Shown here one piece after another: positions 1-12,449 of a stretch of DNA of 64,000 nt. This DNA comes from Nymphaea colorata. Lineage: Eukaryota > Streptophyta > Magnoliopsida > Nymphaeales > Nymphaeaceae. The position numbers were made by a program, and so were the translations under genes. Location of the stretch: contig NC_045141.1 in assembly GCF_008831285.2 (NCBI RefSeq), positions 27,021,315-27,085,314 of the forward strand, read 5' to 3'. The notes under the pieces were generated by a model. The model was not told the origin of the DNA, made no database searches, and worked only from the letters and a program-made list of their open reading frames with translations. Each line of letters begins with the position of its first letter. Within the stretch, counting starts at the first letter, position 1.

Positions 1-53
1 TCCTATATCGCTATTCCGTAATAAAGAAGTATAGTGTTATAACAAACCGAGAC

Positions 54-3000
54 CTTAAGAGCGAGTCTTCCCTTTTCCTCCTCACTTAATTTGGTCTTCC
101 CTCCTTCTTGTCTTCTAACCTCAGCTATCCACTTGATGAAGTGTGTTATACTGGATGGTAGGAAAGTGAAAATAACTGAAAGGACCTTCTGCACTGTATT
201 TATACCGTCTGACTTTAGAAGGGAAGGGACTTCATCAAACAAGTATTTTGTAATGCCAACCCAACAGTCATGCGTACAGCTCTGGAAAAACATGAAAGAC
301 AAAACAGAAACCATGTGACGAGTTAACTTGTGAAGAAATAAGACGTGCTTAATGGATTGGTTGCAGAACCATACATTGCAAGATCGTATATCCTGGTGGA
401 AAAGATTGGTCATACGCAAAACCAAGCCTTTTATCTTATTCAAAACGACAATTTTGTATGAAACCATAATCCAACGATTGGAACAACATTTTCTTAACAA
501 TCACTTCGTTAAAATTATGGGAACAATCACTTTGTTCAGAAAATGTAAAGTGATAATTATATTCTATTTGTCAATGTCAACAGGAAAACAAGGTGCAGTG
601 AGGAGGAAATGACTTGTCTTTAATGTTTCAGTTTATGACCAGTATATAGACATGGAACACAGCGCCATGTTTACAGAAGTCATGATCTAGTTACTTTATA
701 TATGTACATATAAAAGAGAGAAAAAAGGCCACTTGCTTCATTTTGTGCCTAAGCTCAACAAGATCTGAGTTTGTATGAATTGACTAAGCCATTCCATGTC
801 TCAAAAAGATAAAGAAAGGCTTTAAGAACATCTTTCCCAAAAAAATTGACCGCACAATACACATAAAAGTATTAGACATGCGGGGCCACGGTCCAATTTT
901 TATGAATAATTCTCATGTTTGAGAAAATGAAGCGGTTCGTGGAGTGTCACTGTGTCAGTATTGGTGTCACCGCTAACAGTGGTGGACAACGACATCTCAT
1001 TTTCTCTAACATCAAGGTAACATAGGTGCAAATATATTTTCATTCAAATCTAAGCCTTGGACCTATGGACATCTGAAGTTTTAGATTAAAGATCATAAAT
1101 ACAGTAATGAAAGATATTTCATTCAAAGCCACCACTGAACCTGTGATCAAGTTTTGTGTAACCTCACCAAGGGCCACATTGGGGTTAGTCATTTTCATCT
1201 TCACGAAAGGTGTCAGATGTATCTCTGTAGTATGTCAAGAGGTTTCCTTTTAGGTGCACTGGGTAGTCTTATTTTTCTTCTGTTCTATTTCTATCATGAA
1301 GGTATCATGTTCTCAGCCGCAGGGCAACAAGAGGAAGGTCTTCCTTCCCTGAAATGAAATGTGCGGCACGTTACTTTCTCCTACTTTCCTGATGACTATC
1401 TAATGCTTGTGTGCGTGCCATGCAATAAGCAGGAACAGCCATTAAAGATGTAAAGGAAAAGTACAACTCCAAAGCTGGTCGTTGTTCAGGGCCTCCTAGT
1501 TGCATTCTGGAACTTGGTCAGGAATTTTTGGCAAACAACACTTCTCAAAAGACATATTCCTAAAAAAACAAGTGAACTTGGATTATCAGTGCAAGCATAA
1601 ACATTTTAGAAAAAGCAGGTTCAATGTAAAAGCCAAAAGGATAAAAATGCTTCCATACTAATTACCAACGTATACAGCAGAGATGGTGCTCTGGGAAGCT
1701 TGGAGACTAGCATAAACCTGAAAAGTTACAGAGATTGGTAAACGAAGACAGTCTCAACTCTTAACTAAGCCAAACAAAACCAAAGTATCAGGACAAAAGT
1801 AGCATCTAGTTGTCCTTCAAAAGCCAATGTTTTTTCCTGATTTCAATAGCATTATTTCTAATCGAGAAGACATAGTTTGATGCATACCCCCTATGATGCC
1901 CGGTTGCTGCATCAATGGTGTCCATGGCCTCCCAAAGAAGAGAAAGTGGAACCCAATGTGGAGGATACTTAAAGCGCGCAACATCCAGAATAAGCACCAT
2001 ATCTCTTCCAGAGTGATATCCACCAATAGGTGAAAAATGACCAGTTCCCGTCTGTAATGTAATAACATAGTCATGACAATCAGTTCCAAAACAAAGCCTG
2101 AATCGAAGGCAAATACTGTGTAGCAATAAATCATCTGGACCTAGAAGAAAAAAAAAAGCATAGCAAATCCATCAAGATGCTTCTGATTGCATTTTTTACA
2201 TTGCCCTTCCATGAATTAGTCCATGGTGAACCTCTGGTAGTTGTTCTACTCAAAAGTCACTACCTGAACTGTAAAGCCCCATGTATTCGGAGGACTTGAG
2301 AGTAGTACCTGAGTCTTGCAGAACTTAGTGTCCTGGTTGGTAGGTTCTTCAGGGTTGCAATAGCCTATGGGTCAGATTAAGATATATCCCACCAATTATG
2401 CTGGTTAGTGTGTTGACAAAAAGACACGGGAGACAGCACAGCAATAGTGTGTTGCCAAAAGAATGTCCCCATGACAAAGGCAACCACTCCTAGTCTATTG
2501 ACTATCGAACATCGAGAAAATTGCCTTAATTGCCTTTCCCGCAAGGCCAGCTTAAGGACAGATACTTTGTCATCAAGCTTGCAGGTGATATTAGTCAAGC
2601 TTTTGACTAAGATGTTGATTTGTATTTCCACCTGAGATTACGCCTGTTTCCTAGCTTAAATATCTTCAGATATTAGTGGAGAAACTGTTAAACGGAAAAA
2701 ACCTAGAGTTCTTCCTATTCTCCTTTTGCTACTGTACAGTTCCCCTTCGAGATTCCAAGCTTCAACAGCATACGCATTTTCTTTTTTCGTAATACACTTT
2801 AAATATTCACAAATAATTGCCCATAGTTAATTCCACAAAGACTGAAAATTGATATGAAAAGGGTCTTGAATGCTGAACCAGTGAATCATGGATTTTCATT
2901 ATGGTTTGTTTAAGGTACGGCCCCATTTCTGAATGTAGATCCAGCTTTTTTTGCTGGAATATGCCCTTCCACTTAACAACAATCCAAAGGCAATAAGAGC

Positions 3001-4242
3001 AAGCCATCTTCACGATGACTAGAAATATTGAGAAAATTCTCAAAACTATGGAAAGGCTCCGCTTTTATCATGCTTCTGCACGTCGAGTATTTCTATAAAA
3101 ATCAAGAGACGCAAATCATTCAGGTCACGAAGCATACAGATGTCTGAAAACTACAAATACTTCCACTGAAAGAATACACAATAAGCATCAAATCATTTTG
3201 AACCACAAGCACTGAATGTGTTATACATTGTCACTGTAAAGCACCAGTAGGACCACTATTTCTTGGTCGGTGTACTTTGCTGGAAGAACACACATGGTTC
3301 TTGATGCACTTGTGTGAAACTACAGGTAACCTTATCCCAATTGAAGTAACAAGAAAGATTGATTTCAATTAAATTAAATGAAAGAGACAACGGACGCTAC
3401 CTGCTTAAAAGCCCCTCGGTGATACGAAGTTATAAGGTGACATTCCTCCGAAGAAGCGCAGTAGACGACGTGCTTCCGGAAGTCATTGATCGAGGTCTGG
3501 TTCGTACGGAACGCTACAACTTTTGCTCCCGCACACCGAGCTAAACACATGACCTTCCCAAACGTTATCCCTTCCGCCTTAATCTTTTCCAGAGGTTCGC
3601 AGCAATCCAACATGGACTCATCGAACCACCTCCACGGCCCTGAACCCTCAGAAAAAGCACTGCCATTGTAGCACTTACATCCGCCGTTCAATGGAAATTC
3701 AATAGGGAAACTTCTTTCATAATCACGAAACCAAAAGAAGAACCAACAGTGCCAAAGCCAGGAAGGATTTTAATAGCTCACTCACCCTTCCATTTCCGAC
3801 CGGGATCGATCCCAAGGGTGTTGAGGACCACTGCTAGGGTTGCTAGACCGCAGTATGCAGGCTCAGACTGAGTCTGGAAGTAAGAAATTAGTTTGAAAAA
3901 CCCTTCCATCGTTCCGTTGGACAGCGCTTCAGAAAAGAGTTGCTGGAAAGATTCAAAAACAGGCATTCACTAATATTAGCCGAAGATTTGAAAAACAAAA
4001 TGATGACGAATTTATCTAGGATCCGATCTTATCTTTTCGTATGAAACAGAAAGAAGCCTGATCGTACATACGCGAATTCATGTAAGAGAAGATCGAGGAA
4101 AAGAAATTTAGCTCAGAACGAACACGAGAAGCCAGCATACGCCGATCAACCGGGCAAATGAACGTACCTTTCCTTCCGGAGAGGCGAATTCTACGGCGGG
4201 AGGGGAAGGGAGGACGCGCCTGTACAGACCTGCCGTCGCCAT
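54..4242 (-). CDS. PCS: Phytochelatin synthase, copy A (3' end outside window)
   Basis: Glutathione gamma-glutamylcysteinyltransferase, the cytosolic enzyme that makes metal-chelating phytochelatins from glutathione. Six exons are visible: 4242-4168, 3942-3786, 3639-3401, 2051-1888, 1717-1666 and 281-54, giving 305 residues in frame. All have GT-AG borders, and the last two exons of the family lie left of position 1. The start is the ATG of [15 protein letters not shown], the usual N-terminus. The catalytic triad is complete and falls at the same numbers as in Arabidopsis PCS1: Cys56 in SEPAYCGLA, His162 in [11 protein letters not shown] and Asp180 in [16 protein letters not shown]. Exon lengths equal those of copy B downstream, so this is a tandem duplicate. 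Introns 3 and 5 (1349 and 1384 bp) are longer than in copy B (866 and 389 bp). Nothing visible suggests decay, but the C-terminal half cannot be judged. Confidence 0.95.
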
Positions 4243-6579
4243 CTTTCTATCCTTTTTTCTCTCTCTCTCTTTTTTGCCCGTCTGTTTCCGCTTCCTCAAC
4301 TTTATAAGTGGTTTTGCAGCAAGATCGTGGCAAGCGGACCCCAGCACATTCCCCGGACGAGCCCGCAGAGATCCGCCATCGCCACCTATTCACCATCTCC
4401 GCTTTCCCTCGTCTTTCTACGAGTCTTGCCGGCGAATTACGCATGCACCAGTAAAAGGAAGGACCTTTTATGAAAACAAAAGGGGGAAAGCGGCCTGCGT
4501 GCGCCACGCTCCACAGGCCGGTGGGATCCTCCAATTGCTCACGTCCTTGAACGATTGGGTCCCGTTACTCCATGTTCAATTTTGAAAAGCAAGCCAACCA
4601 ATCATATATCTGCCAGCCACCAATATACCTTGTTGACAGTTCTCTGGTGTTTATGTTGAGAGTATTTGGGTGGCAGAAACGAGACTGAAACCTAAAAATT
4701 AAAAAATAAAAAGATGAAAGACAAAAACACTTCTTGTAAATGGAAATGAGAAGGATAAGAAATCACCTTTAGGTGTTGAAGCTTGTGAAAGCGTTGAATA
4801 CACGAATTGTATGTTTGTGTTTGACCTCGGAAAGCGTGCGCCTTTTAAAATCCGATTGAAAAATATAGCTATCGGCAACTTGCATTATATATATATATAT
4901 ATATATATCGATGCAAAAACACTGGAGTGGAGGATACAATGTGTTTGAGAAACCTTGCATCATAAAGTCGAGAACGTGATCACAAGTAAGTCTACGAAGG
5001 ATGTGGCAGAGCCTATGCCATTTTAAGATGTAAAAGTAACTTGATAAGCACCATTCTTTCCCAAACTTTGTTCACTTTCTATTCGTTTTCTTAGCATTGC
5101 ACGCAGGAGATTCTGAAGATATGATTCAAGCAGCGGCGGAAGCAGATCGCAAGGACGTCCAGTTCAAAGGGGTAACTAGCGTTGCAGCTTTGAGCTGTTG
5201 ATGGGGTTAGTTGCAGAATACTTGTTTGTGACCCGATAAGTATGTGAAAGATCTTTAATGACATTGATGCATTAAAAGATTCGGGGAACACACACCCTGC
5301 CGTTTCAAAATAGCATGGAGCATTTGCCGTCCTTTCGACTCCATTACCCTTCAACAGTAGTCTGGTACAGAAACAGTCATGCCAAAGGAATTTAAAAAAG
5401 GGAGGAAGGATAGATTTTGATGCAGAAAGTGTGCAGATCAAACCGACATCCAACGAACTATTCAGTTGATGAAGTTCCTGATCATTTTGTTGTCGTTTTC
5501 TTTTGCTTGGACCTTAATTCATATCACAGTATGATTATCCATGTGTTTGAATTTAGATACTTGCGATCGAATCCATGTACATGGATATTCATGGAACATA
5601 GTTTAAATTCATAGATCGGGTTTTTTCTTCGTTTAAAGGCTCATAGGAACTATTATAAGAGTTCTGAGATCATGACATTAAAAACATGTCTCTAAACGTT
5701 TACATATTTTGTTTTCTATTATTTACTCTCAGCCATTATTCCCATCAATTCCTCTCTAATTTATTTAGTTGTAGTTGACTGCACGCGTTGTATATTAAAA
5801 CCGAATTCACCAAGAAGCATTAGGTATTGAAGCTTTCCCATTGCAATTATTACTTTTGATGCAAAGCTTTCCCATTGCAATTATCCTTTCTGATTCGACC
5901 ATAACTGTGGTGGGAACGCAATAATATTAACTCCAGCACAGTGTATGATTATTAGATCCTAAACGTCGCGGTAACCTTTTAGATCCCAAACCTCACCTTC
6001 AGCTACAACTAAAGAAAATAGAAGAGAAATTCAAGCAAATGTAAGAAGCAACGTAGAAAGACAGAGACAATTTCTAATTTTAAAATTCCGAGGGAACTAA
6101 ATTTATGAATCTAGATCATACGCTATGAATATAGTTTTATTTGAATCCAATTACAATAATCTGGTTTCACACACACGGATCCTTCCGCTGTGGATATAAA
6201 CGAGTGCCCAAATAAAAAGAAACAACAAAAGATGATTCATTAAACTTCAAATCAACTGAATAATCGCCTTTTGAATCCTCCAATAAGTCGAGTATAGATC
6301 TATTTTGCACTCGCTATGTGTTGAGAGTTCTCATCCCCACTGAACCTTCTTTCATCTGAAACTACGACCTTGAAAGATGAATTGAGACGGCAATCAAATA
6401 GGGACTAAAGATATGAATTGTAACATCAGTTGACCAGAGGGGAATCTTCCTTGTGGGAGGGTAACTGAGGCGTGATAATACCTGCGCCTTTTCCACACCA
6501 CCGTCTAATTCCCTACCTCTTTCTTGCCACAGCACTAACCAAGCACCCACTATTGCCAGAAAAGGTGTCCCTAACAGGA
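4243..6579. other. Spacer between the two PCS copies
   Basis: This stretch holds the promoter and leader of PCS-A (from 4243 rightward) and the 3' region of PCS-B (leftward from 6580). A short CT-rich tract at 4256-4276 lies just upstream of the PCS-A start. A TA microsatellite lies at 4886-4908. An open frame at 5091-5453 on the minus strand matches nothing I recognise and has no splice or start context. I see no other gene. Confidence 0.6.
4886..4908. repeat. (TA)n microsatellite
   Basis: Uninterrupted alternating TA for 23 bases in the presumed upstream region of PCS-A. Confidence 0.95.
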
Positions 6580-9500
6580 CTATGATGGCTCACCAAGTTC
6601 CTCGTCCAATCGGTTATCCTTACACCTCTTAAGGAGGAGGAGCTGCCGTCTCAGGTGTAAAACCTGAACATCACATTGAACTTGGCTTAGAACCCCACAT
6701 TGCACCAGTATAAAAATTTAAAAAATCTGCAAACAACTTCACACACACACACACGCAGAGATTACCTCCTCCTGAAGAATGATTGGTAAATTCTCTATTG
6801 AGACCAAATGTGAAATCCTCTTAAGCACTTGGTTTTCCTTGAGTACAATCCATGTTGTAGGTGGAAGTGCCAGCAGCAATGCAGTCAAAACATCGCTGCT
6901 TTCTGGATGCGTTCTTATAATATCACTCTGCTTTGAATCACAGCATATCTGTCCTTTAACCTGTGCTGTCGGAACCAATACATCTACACCTTGCTCAGAG
7001 TTGCCAGCAACAACTTTACCTGAAATAACAGTGCTTGAATCTTCCCCATTAAGAGATCTAACACATGATTCTTTACAGCAGAATGCATTTGCAGGTCCCA
7101 ACCATCCTGTCAAAAGTTCTGCTCCTTGGCAGCAAACGCAAGCAGCAACTTGTGGCAGATTATTATTGCAGCCTAGAATGGATAGAGCTTTTCTGCAACA
7201 TGGACTCTCAGAAGATAGCCACTCTTGGACACATGCAAACATCTCCGTCTCATGTATCTGTTTAATTACCATTTCCTGAAACCAAAGGTAAAATAGGAAA
7301 TTGAGATTAAGCAACACTGAGATGACAATAATTTTTGCCGTAACAGTTCCTAGACACCAATAACACACAAAACTTAAGCTCCCAATGGATGTTACGAGGA
7401 CTGCAAATTGCATTATATTAATAACTCATTAGATGCAGGCTTCTTATGCTGAAGACTCGTAAATATTGTTCAAATCAAAGGTTAGTCGATGCTCGTCTAC
7501 CCATATTATCCTATTTTGCATAATGTAGCAAGAAGATGCAGGACCACATAACAAAGACCTTAATGGTGAGCCTTCCTTTCTCCTCATCGCTTAACCTTGC
7601 TGCCCCTTCTTCTTGCCTCCGAACCTCTGCGATCCACTTGACAAACTCTCCTACATTGGAAGGTAAGAATGTAAAAATAACTGAGAGGACTTTCTGCACT
7701 GTGTTTATACCCTCAGACTCCAAAAGGCGTGGGACCTCATCAAGTAAGTAAGTTGAAATGCCAACCCAACTCTCATGCTTACAGCTCTGACAAAAAAATT
7801 AAAGCAATGACACAATCAGCTTCTGAAACACATAGGGACCTAACATTTACAATATATTGCTTCTTATTAGGAAATTGGATTACTAGTACAGTAGAATAAA
7901 GTATAAACAGCCTGAAAATGAAAAATCAGTTAACAACTGTTACTTTTTGCAAAGTGGGAAATATATAAGATGATCAAGAGACATTAACTGAAGATGAAAT
8001 ATGCCAGGATCTTTTGAAATCCAATCAGTCAAAGAGATTGGCTTTTGATCAGAAAATGGAATTTGGAGGAGTTATTCAATTTAAAGGAAGAGGTTAACTT
8101 AAATTGGGAAATCAAGCACTAAAACATGGCAGTCTTATATAAGCTAAGAGAAATAAATAATTCTGCAATCATTACCAGTGTATAAAGCAAAGATGGTGCT
8201 CTCTGAAGCTTGGAAACTAACATAAACCTGAAAAGTTACAGATTTGGTAAGCCAACTTGCCAAAACTATACTTGCTTCCAGGAACTTAAAAGTTTAAGTT
8301 GCATATACTTGAAGATTCAACCCATTTTTCACTGTGTCATCAACAATGTTCCCCTTCTGAGGTGGGTAACATGAACTAATGCATACCCTCTATGATGTCC
8401 GGTCGCTTCATCAATAGTGTTCATGGCCTCCCAAAGAAGTGGAAGTGGAACCCAATGTGGGGGGTATTTAAAGCGAGCGACATCCAGAATAAGTGCCATA
8501 TCTTTCCCAGGGTGGTATCCGCCTATAGGTGAAAAATGACCAGTGCCCGTCTGCAGAGCAATTAGCACCAAACTTGACATGATTGAGTAGCCAAAAAATC
8601 AAAAATATGCATCAGAAAAAATTTAAACACTAAAAAAAACTAAATTTCTCTAACCAACAACTATTTATCGGGCACATGATATCTCCATACTCATACCGTA
8701 GCAAAAGAAATACCGTGAATTGCATCATAAACCACCTTATGTAGACACGTCATGCAACTTTCACAAACTAATAAAGGAAATTTCTAGGCAATACACAAAG
8801 GATGAACTGATATGGAAATGGCCCAGAAAAGGTTCATTGAAAATAAGCAGTTGGTAAAAGCTGCTCAATCTGTTTAGAACTGCAACGCCTAATTGGTAAG
8901 AATCGCAGATAGCCACACCAGGTACTGCCAAGTTCCAATGCAGCTTGGCCATGCCATCTCCAGGCAGTGACCAATATCGTATCATAGCATACGATATGAA
9001 ATGGAATACTGAATAACAGCTAACTATCACGGCTCTCATACTAATACATATTATGCATAAATGCAATAAAAGGATTATAGTGGCATATAAAGGATGTCTT
9101 ACATGGTCTTTCTGCATTTAAAACTAACTCTAGGAATTAAAGTTCTTATGGGCAGGCACTCGACTGCTTTTCCAACTTTGAAGGGCAACGGAGATGCTTG
9201 CTTAACTGCCATCCTCTCCAAAATCCTTCCACGTTTGTGTTTTTAGATAACATCATCCCAAAACGATAGAGGACAAGAATCCGTAGTAATCCACAAAGCT
9301 GCTCGCTACCAATTCATGTGTTCTATTGCAAAATTGTCCGTAGCTAGTATATGCTACGAATCATAAAAAAGAAGGCGTCATAGGTTATGGAAATAACTAA
9401 TAGGTCCACAAAAGACCTGAAGAAAAGCCCCGCGGTGATATGAAGTGATCAAGTGGCAGTCTTCAGAAGAGACGCAGTTTATCACATGCTTCCGAAAATC

Positions 9501-10244
9501 ATCAATCGAAGTCTGATTCGCGCGGAATGCTTCGACCTTCGCTCCTGCACACCGAGCTAAACAGGTCACCTTCCCGAACGTTATACCTTCCGCCTTCACC
9601 TTCTCCAGAGGCTCGCAGCAGTCAAACATGGATTCGTCGAACCACCTCCACGGTCCTGAACCCTCACAAAAAGAACCATGGTTGAAGCACTCACATCCGC
9701 CGAAAATGACCAAAATCCATCAGAATCACAACAACAAACAGAATAAAGAGCAATCAAGCGAGCGACTAGCAGAAATTTTGAAGCTTACCTTTCCATTTTC
9801 TGCCAGGATCTATCCCAAGGGCATTCAGAACAACCGCAAGGCTCGCCAGACCACAGTAAGCAGGCTCTGACTGTGTCTGGAAGTAAGAAATTAGCTTGAA
9901 AAACCCTTCCATTGTTCCATTCACTAGGGCCTCGGAGAAGAGTTGCTGGGGAGATTGGACAACAGAAACCGCTCGACATTAACCACATGTTCCGTTAAAG
10001 AAGAAGATGATGAACCAATCTAGGGCTCCTAATGGTTTTCATAGAAAGGAATTTGCATGAAAAAGGAACCAAGAAAGCCTGATCATTGATGATCATGAAA
10101 GCGCCATTTTTCATGAGACCAAACGGTAACGAGAATCCAAAATCGGCTACCTGGAGGACGAGGCAGTACCTTTCCTTCCGAAGAAGCAAACTCGACGGCG
10201 GGAGGAGAAGGGAGGATGCGCCTGTACAGACCTGCCATCGCCAT
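6580..10244 (-). CDS. PCS: Phytochelatin synthase, copy B (complete)
   Basis: Complete glutathione gamma-glutamylcysteinyltransferase of 502 residues, close to the 485 of Arabidopsis PCS1. Eight exons: 10244-10170, 9945-9789, 9655-9417, 8550-8387, 8227-8176, 7786-7559, 7275-6766 and 6663-6580, all with GT-AG borders and consistent phase. The N-terminal papain-like catalytic domain (about residues 1-220) keeps Cys56, His162 and Asp180. The large exon 7 encodes the variable C-terminal metal-sensing region. It carries clustered cysteines, including ACVCC and AFCCKESC, and the conserved [10 protein letters not shown] motif. The last exon gives the family's typical tail, [17 protein letters not shown]. 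The start has two nearby ATGs (MAMAG); the first makes exon 1 the same 25 codons as in copy A. Over the shared 305 residues the copies differ at about 45 positions by my hand count, mostly in exons 3 and 6. Confidence 0.97.
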
Positions 10245-11004
10245 TTTTCACGCCTCCCTCTCTCACTTTCTTCCACTTTGGGCGTGCCTATTTCTATGCT
10301 GCTCTTGCCGCCTTAACGCGGAAGGTAGGCCCCAGCAGATACATTCAGATGGAAGACGCGCCCGCCCCCGACTGACTGAGGCGCGCAAAAGATTGATGCA
10401 AAACTACCCCTTGACAGGTACTAGCAAGCCATCATATGCCACGTTTGACAGAAAACCACTTTTGTAAGAGGCTGCGACCAAAATTTAAGGCTTTAAAATT
10501 TGGGTCCTGACAGTTACGTGCGCGATCAATGGTCGTCTTCTTGCAAAGAAAGAAAATTTCGATTGACGGTCTCTTTACCAAGTTTGAAAAGGGAAAGAAA
10601 GGAATTGTGAGCCAAAGAAATAAAATTCGTAAGCCATTTTATTTAAGCACATAACTGCTGCAAATTAAATACTAATTAAGGATCTATAAAGTATTGCAGG
10701 GCAAATGATTCCTTTCAGCTCACCTCCAAAAGTTGACCTCTTTCTCCACAGCGCTGTCCCTTAGACAGTCTTCGAAAAACAACGAAAGAAAAGTATGTTT
10801 ATGCAGATGAATTCATCCATGTTTGCGTTTTCAAGCAATATTAATGAACGCCGATTTGCTACAAGGAGGCTAATAATATGATAACAATAAAGAAAAAAAT
10901 GAAAGAATGATTGGTAAGTTACACCGAATTTACAAAGCAAGAATTTAATTAGAAGAAGAAGAAAAAAACCACATTATTTTGTTTGTTCGTTTGCTTTCCT
11001 TGCT

Positions 11005-11045
<41 letters not shown>

Positions 11046-11048
11046 AGT
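10245..11048. other. Spacer between PCS-B and the RIC gene
   Basis: This stretch contains the leader and promoter of PCS-B on its left. On its right is the short 3' region of the RIC gene, with a long CT tract 4 bases beyond the RIC stop codon. The first 150 bases upstream of PCS-B weakly resemble the region upstream of PCS-A (shared CCCCAGCA-type words). I see no gene. Confidence 0.6.
11008..11044. repeat. (TC)n microsatellite
   Basis: A 37-base uninterrupted TC run. It lies in the 3' untranslated region of the RIC gene, where it would be transcribed as GA. Confidence 0.95.
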
Positions 11049-12449
11049 TCAAGTCAGTTGGTTCTCCTCGGAAGGTTTAGCCGAGTCATCTTCGGTCGAA
11101 GCCGAGGATGCAGCCTTCAGCTTAGATGCCCTGGAGGAGGACCTCGTGGACCCGTCCCCTTTGGGCCTCCTGTGGCGAGGGTTCTTTGGGACCTTGGGTG
11201 AGTCTCGCGTGGGAGAGTCGGCCTCGTTCGAGCCCACAGTCAGGCGGCGGCGGGACGGCTTCGTTGCTTCAGAGGGCTCGGCCGCCGGTGCATCGGAAGG
11301 CTCGCCGTTTGAGAGATGTCGCCTGGTGGGTTTCGAAGGGTCCGCCGTCGCTGCGTTACCAGATGACTGGTGGCGCCGTGACTGTTTTGGAGTCCCCGGG
11401 GTTCCGCGGCTTGCCTTGTCTTGAACATCAGCAGTGGTGCACCGCAATCCTGCATATGCATGTATAAGGTGACACGCAGTTTGATTTTCCAAGGCCACAA
11501 AAGATCATAATTCTAAGCAGATTCAATGCTTGGGCCCTAGCATTGAACTCAACGCTCCTGTGCCCAAATGAGTAGAACGCCTCATCTTTGCAAGAAGTGA
11601 ATAAATCGAGTAGGAGAAGTATCAACTTGGAAAATAGCAATAGAAAACTATACACAGAGAATGATACCTTGTAAAGAGGACACGGCGCCTGTGGATTCGT
11701 TTTCTGCTCCAGGAAGAGTGAATGGAGAAGATGGGAGATCCGAAGCGCTCCCGAATTTCTTCATCTGCAGTAAAAGAAATAATGACTAAATTAAATACTG
11801 TAGGAAAAGCCAATTTAGTGTGTGTATATATATATATATTGTAGTGAGCAATGCATACCCAGCTCGGAGTGTTCACTGAAGCTCCATCCCATCCAATATG
11901 AGCCACATGCTTAACATCAGTTGGGTACCCAATTTCCATTTCATGTTCCTTGCAGTTTGGTTCTGCATTTTCCACAAAAACCGTATTATAATTAGTTGTA
12001 GAATATATGAATCGAGTAAGTATGCGAGCTACATAAACTAATTCTGAATTGTTTGGTAAATTTGATTGATGGTTAAGAAATATTCTCAAAAAAGTGGATA
12101 ACAACTTGCAGTTAACCTTGAAAATTGTGGTAATCAATCAAATTAACGTTCGTAACAAGTTCACATATAATTCATATTTACTTAGCTTGCATATTATGTG
12201 AATTATATATATATATATATAACTGATAATCAGTTTACTAGATTAATTATGTTAAGAAACGAACTTCTGTGTTTACCGACTAGAGTCGCACATTATTAGA
12301 ACTTCAGTTAATGAATCAGCATTAACCAATCTAAGGAAAAAACAGAGAAATTAAGAAGAAAATTAGATGGCTGATAGTAAGAATTACTAACCGAAGATTT
12401 GGGAAATGTATCTGAGGCCTTTCAATAGGCCCTTCATTTTGGTTCCCAT
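11049..12449 (-). CDS. ROP-interactive CRIB motif protein (RIC family)
   Basis: Plant-specific effector of ROP (Rho of plants) GTPases, acting at the plasma membrane and cytoskeleton in polar growth and signalling. Four exons, 12449-12392, 11962-11859, 11764-11668 and 11449-11049, give 219 residues in frame. The N-terminus [19 protein letters not shown] is the basic start typical of RIC10/RIC11-like members. The CRIB motif spans about residues 29-45 ([18 protein letters not shown]) with Ile30, Pro33, His38, His41 and Gly43 in place. The C-terminal half is low-complexity, rich in Ser, Pro, Lys and Arg, and has repeated SRRR/TRRH-like basic patches, as in other RICs. A second ATG at codon 5 could also serve as start. 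A TTTGCTACAG acceptor-like site 10 bases upstream of the ATG suggests an intron in the leader. The subgroup is inferred from the N-terminus only. Confidence 0.93.

Noticed and set aside
1-53. Apparent truncation of PCS-A
   Set aside because: The gene runs off the window edge inside intron 6; this is not evidence of a broken gene.
2377-2640. Possible mobile-element fragment in PCS-A intron 3
   Set aside because: No terminal repeats, target duplication or coding homology visible, so not listed as an element.
5091-5453. 120-codon minus-strand open frame between the PCS copies
   Set aside because: No recognised domain, no conserved block and no splice partners; composition looks like spacer DNA.
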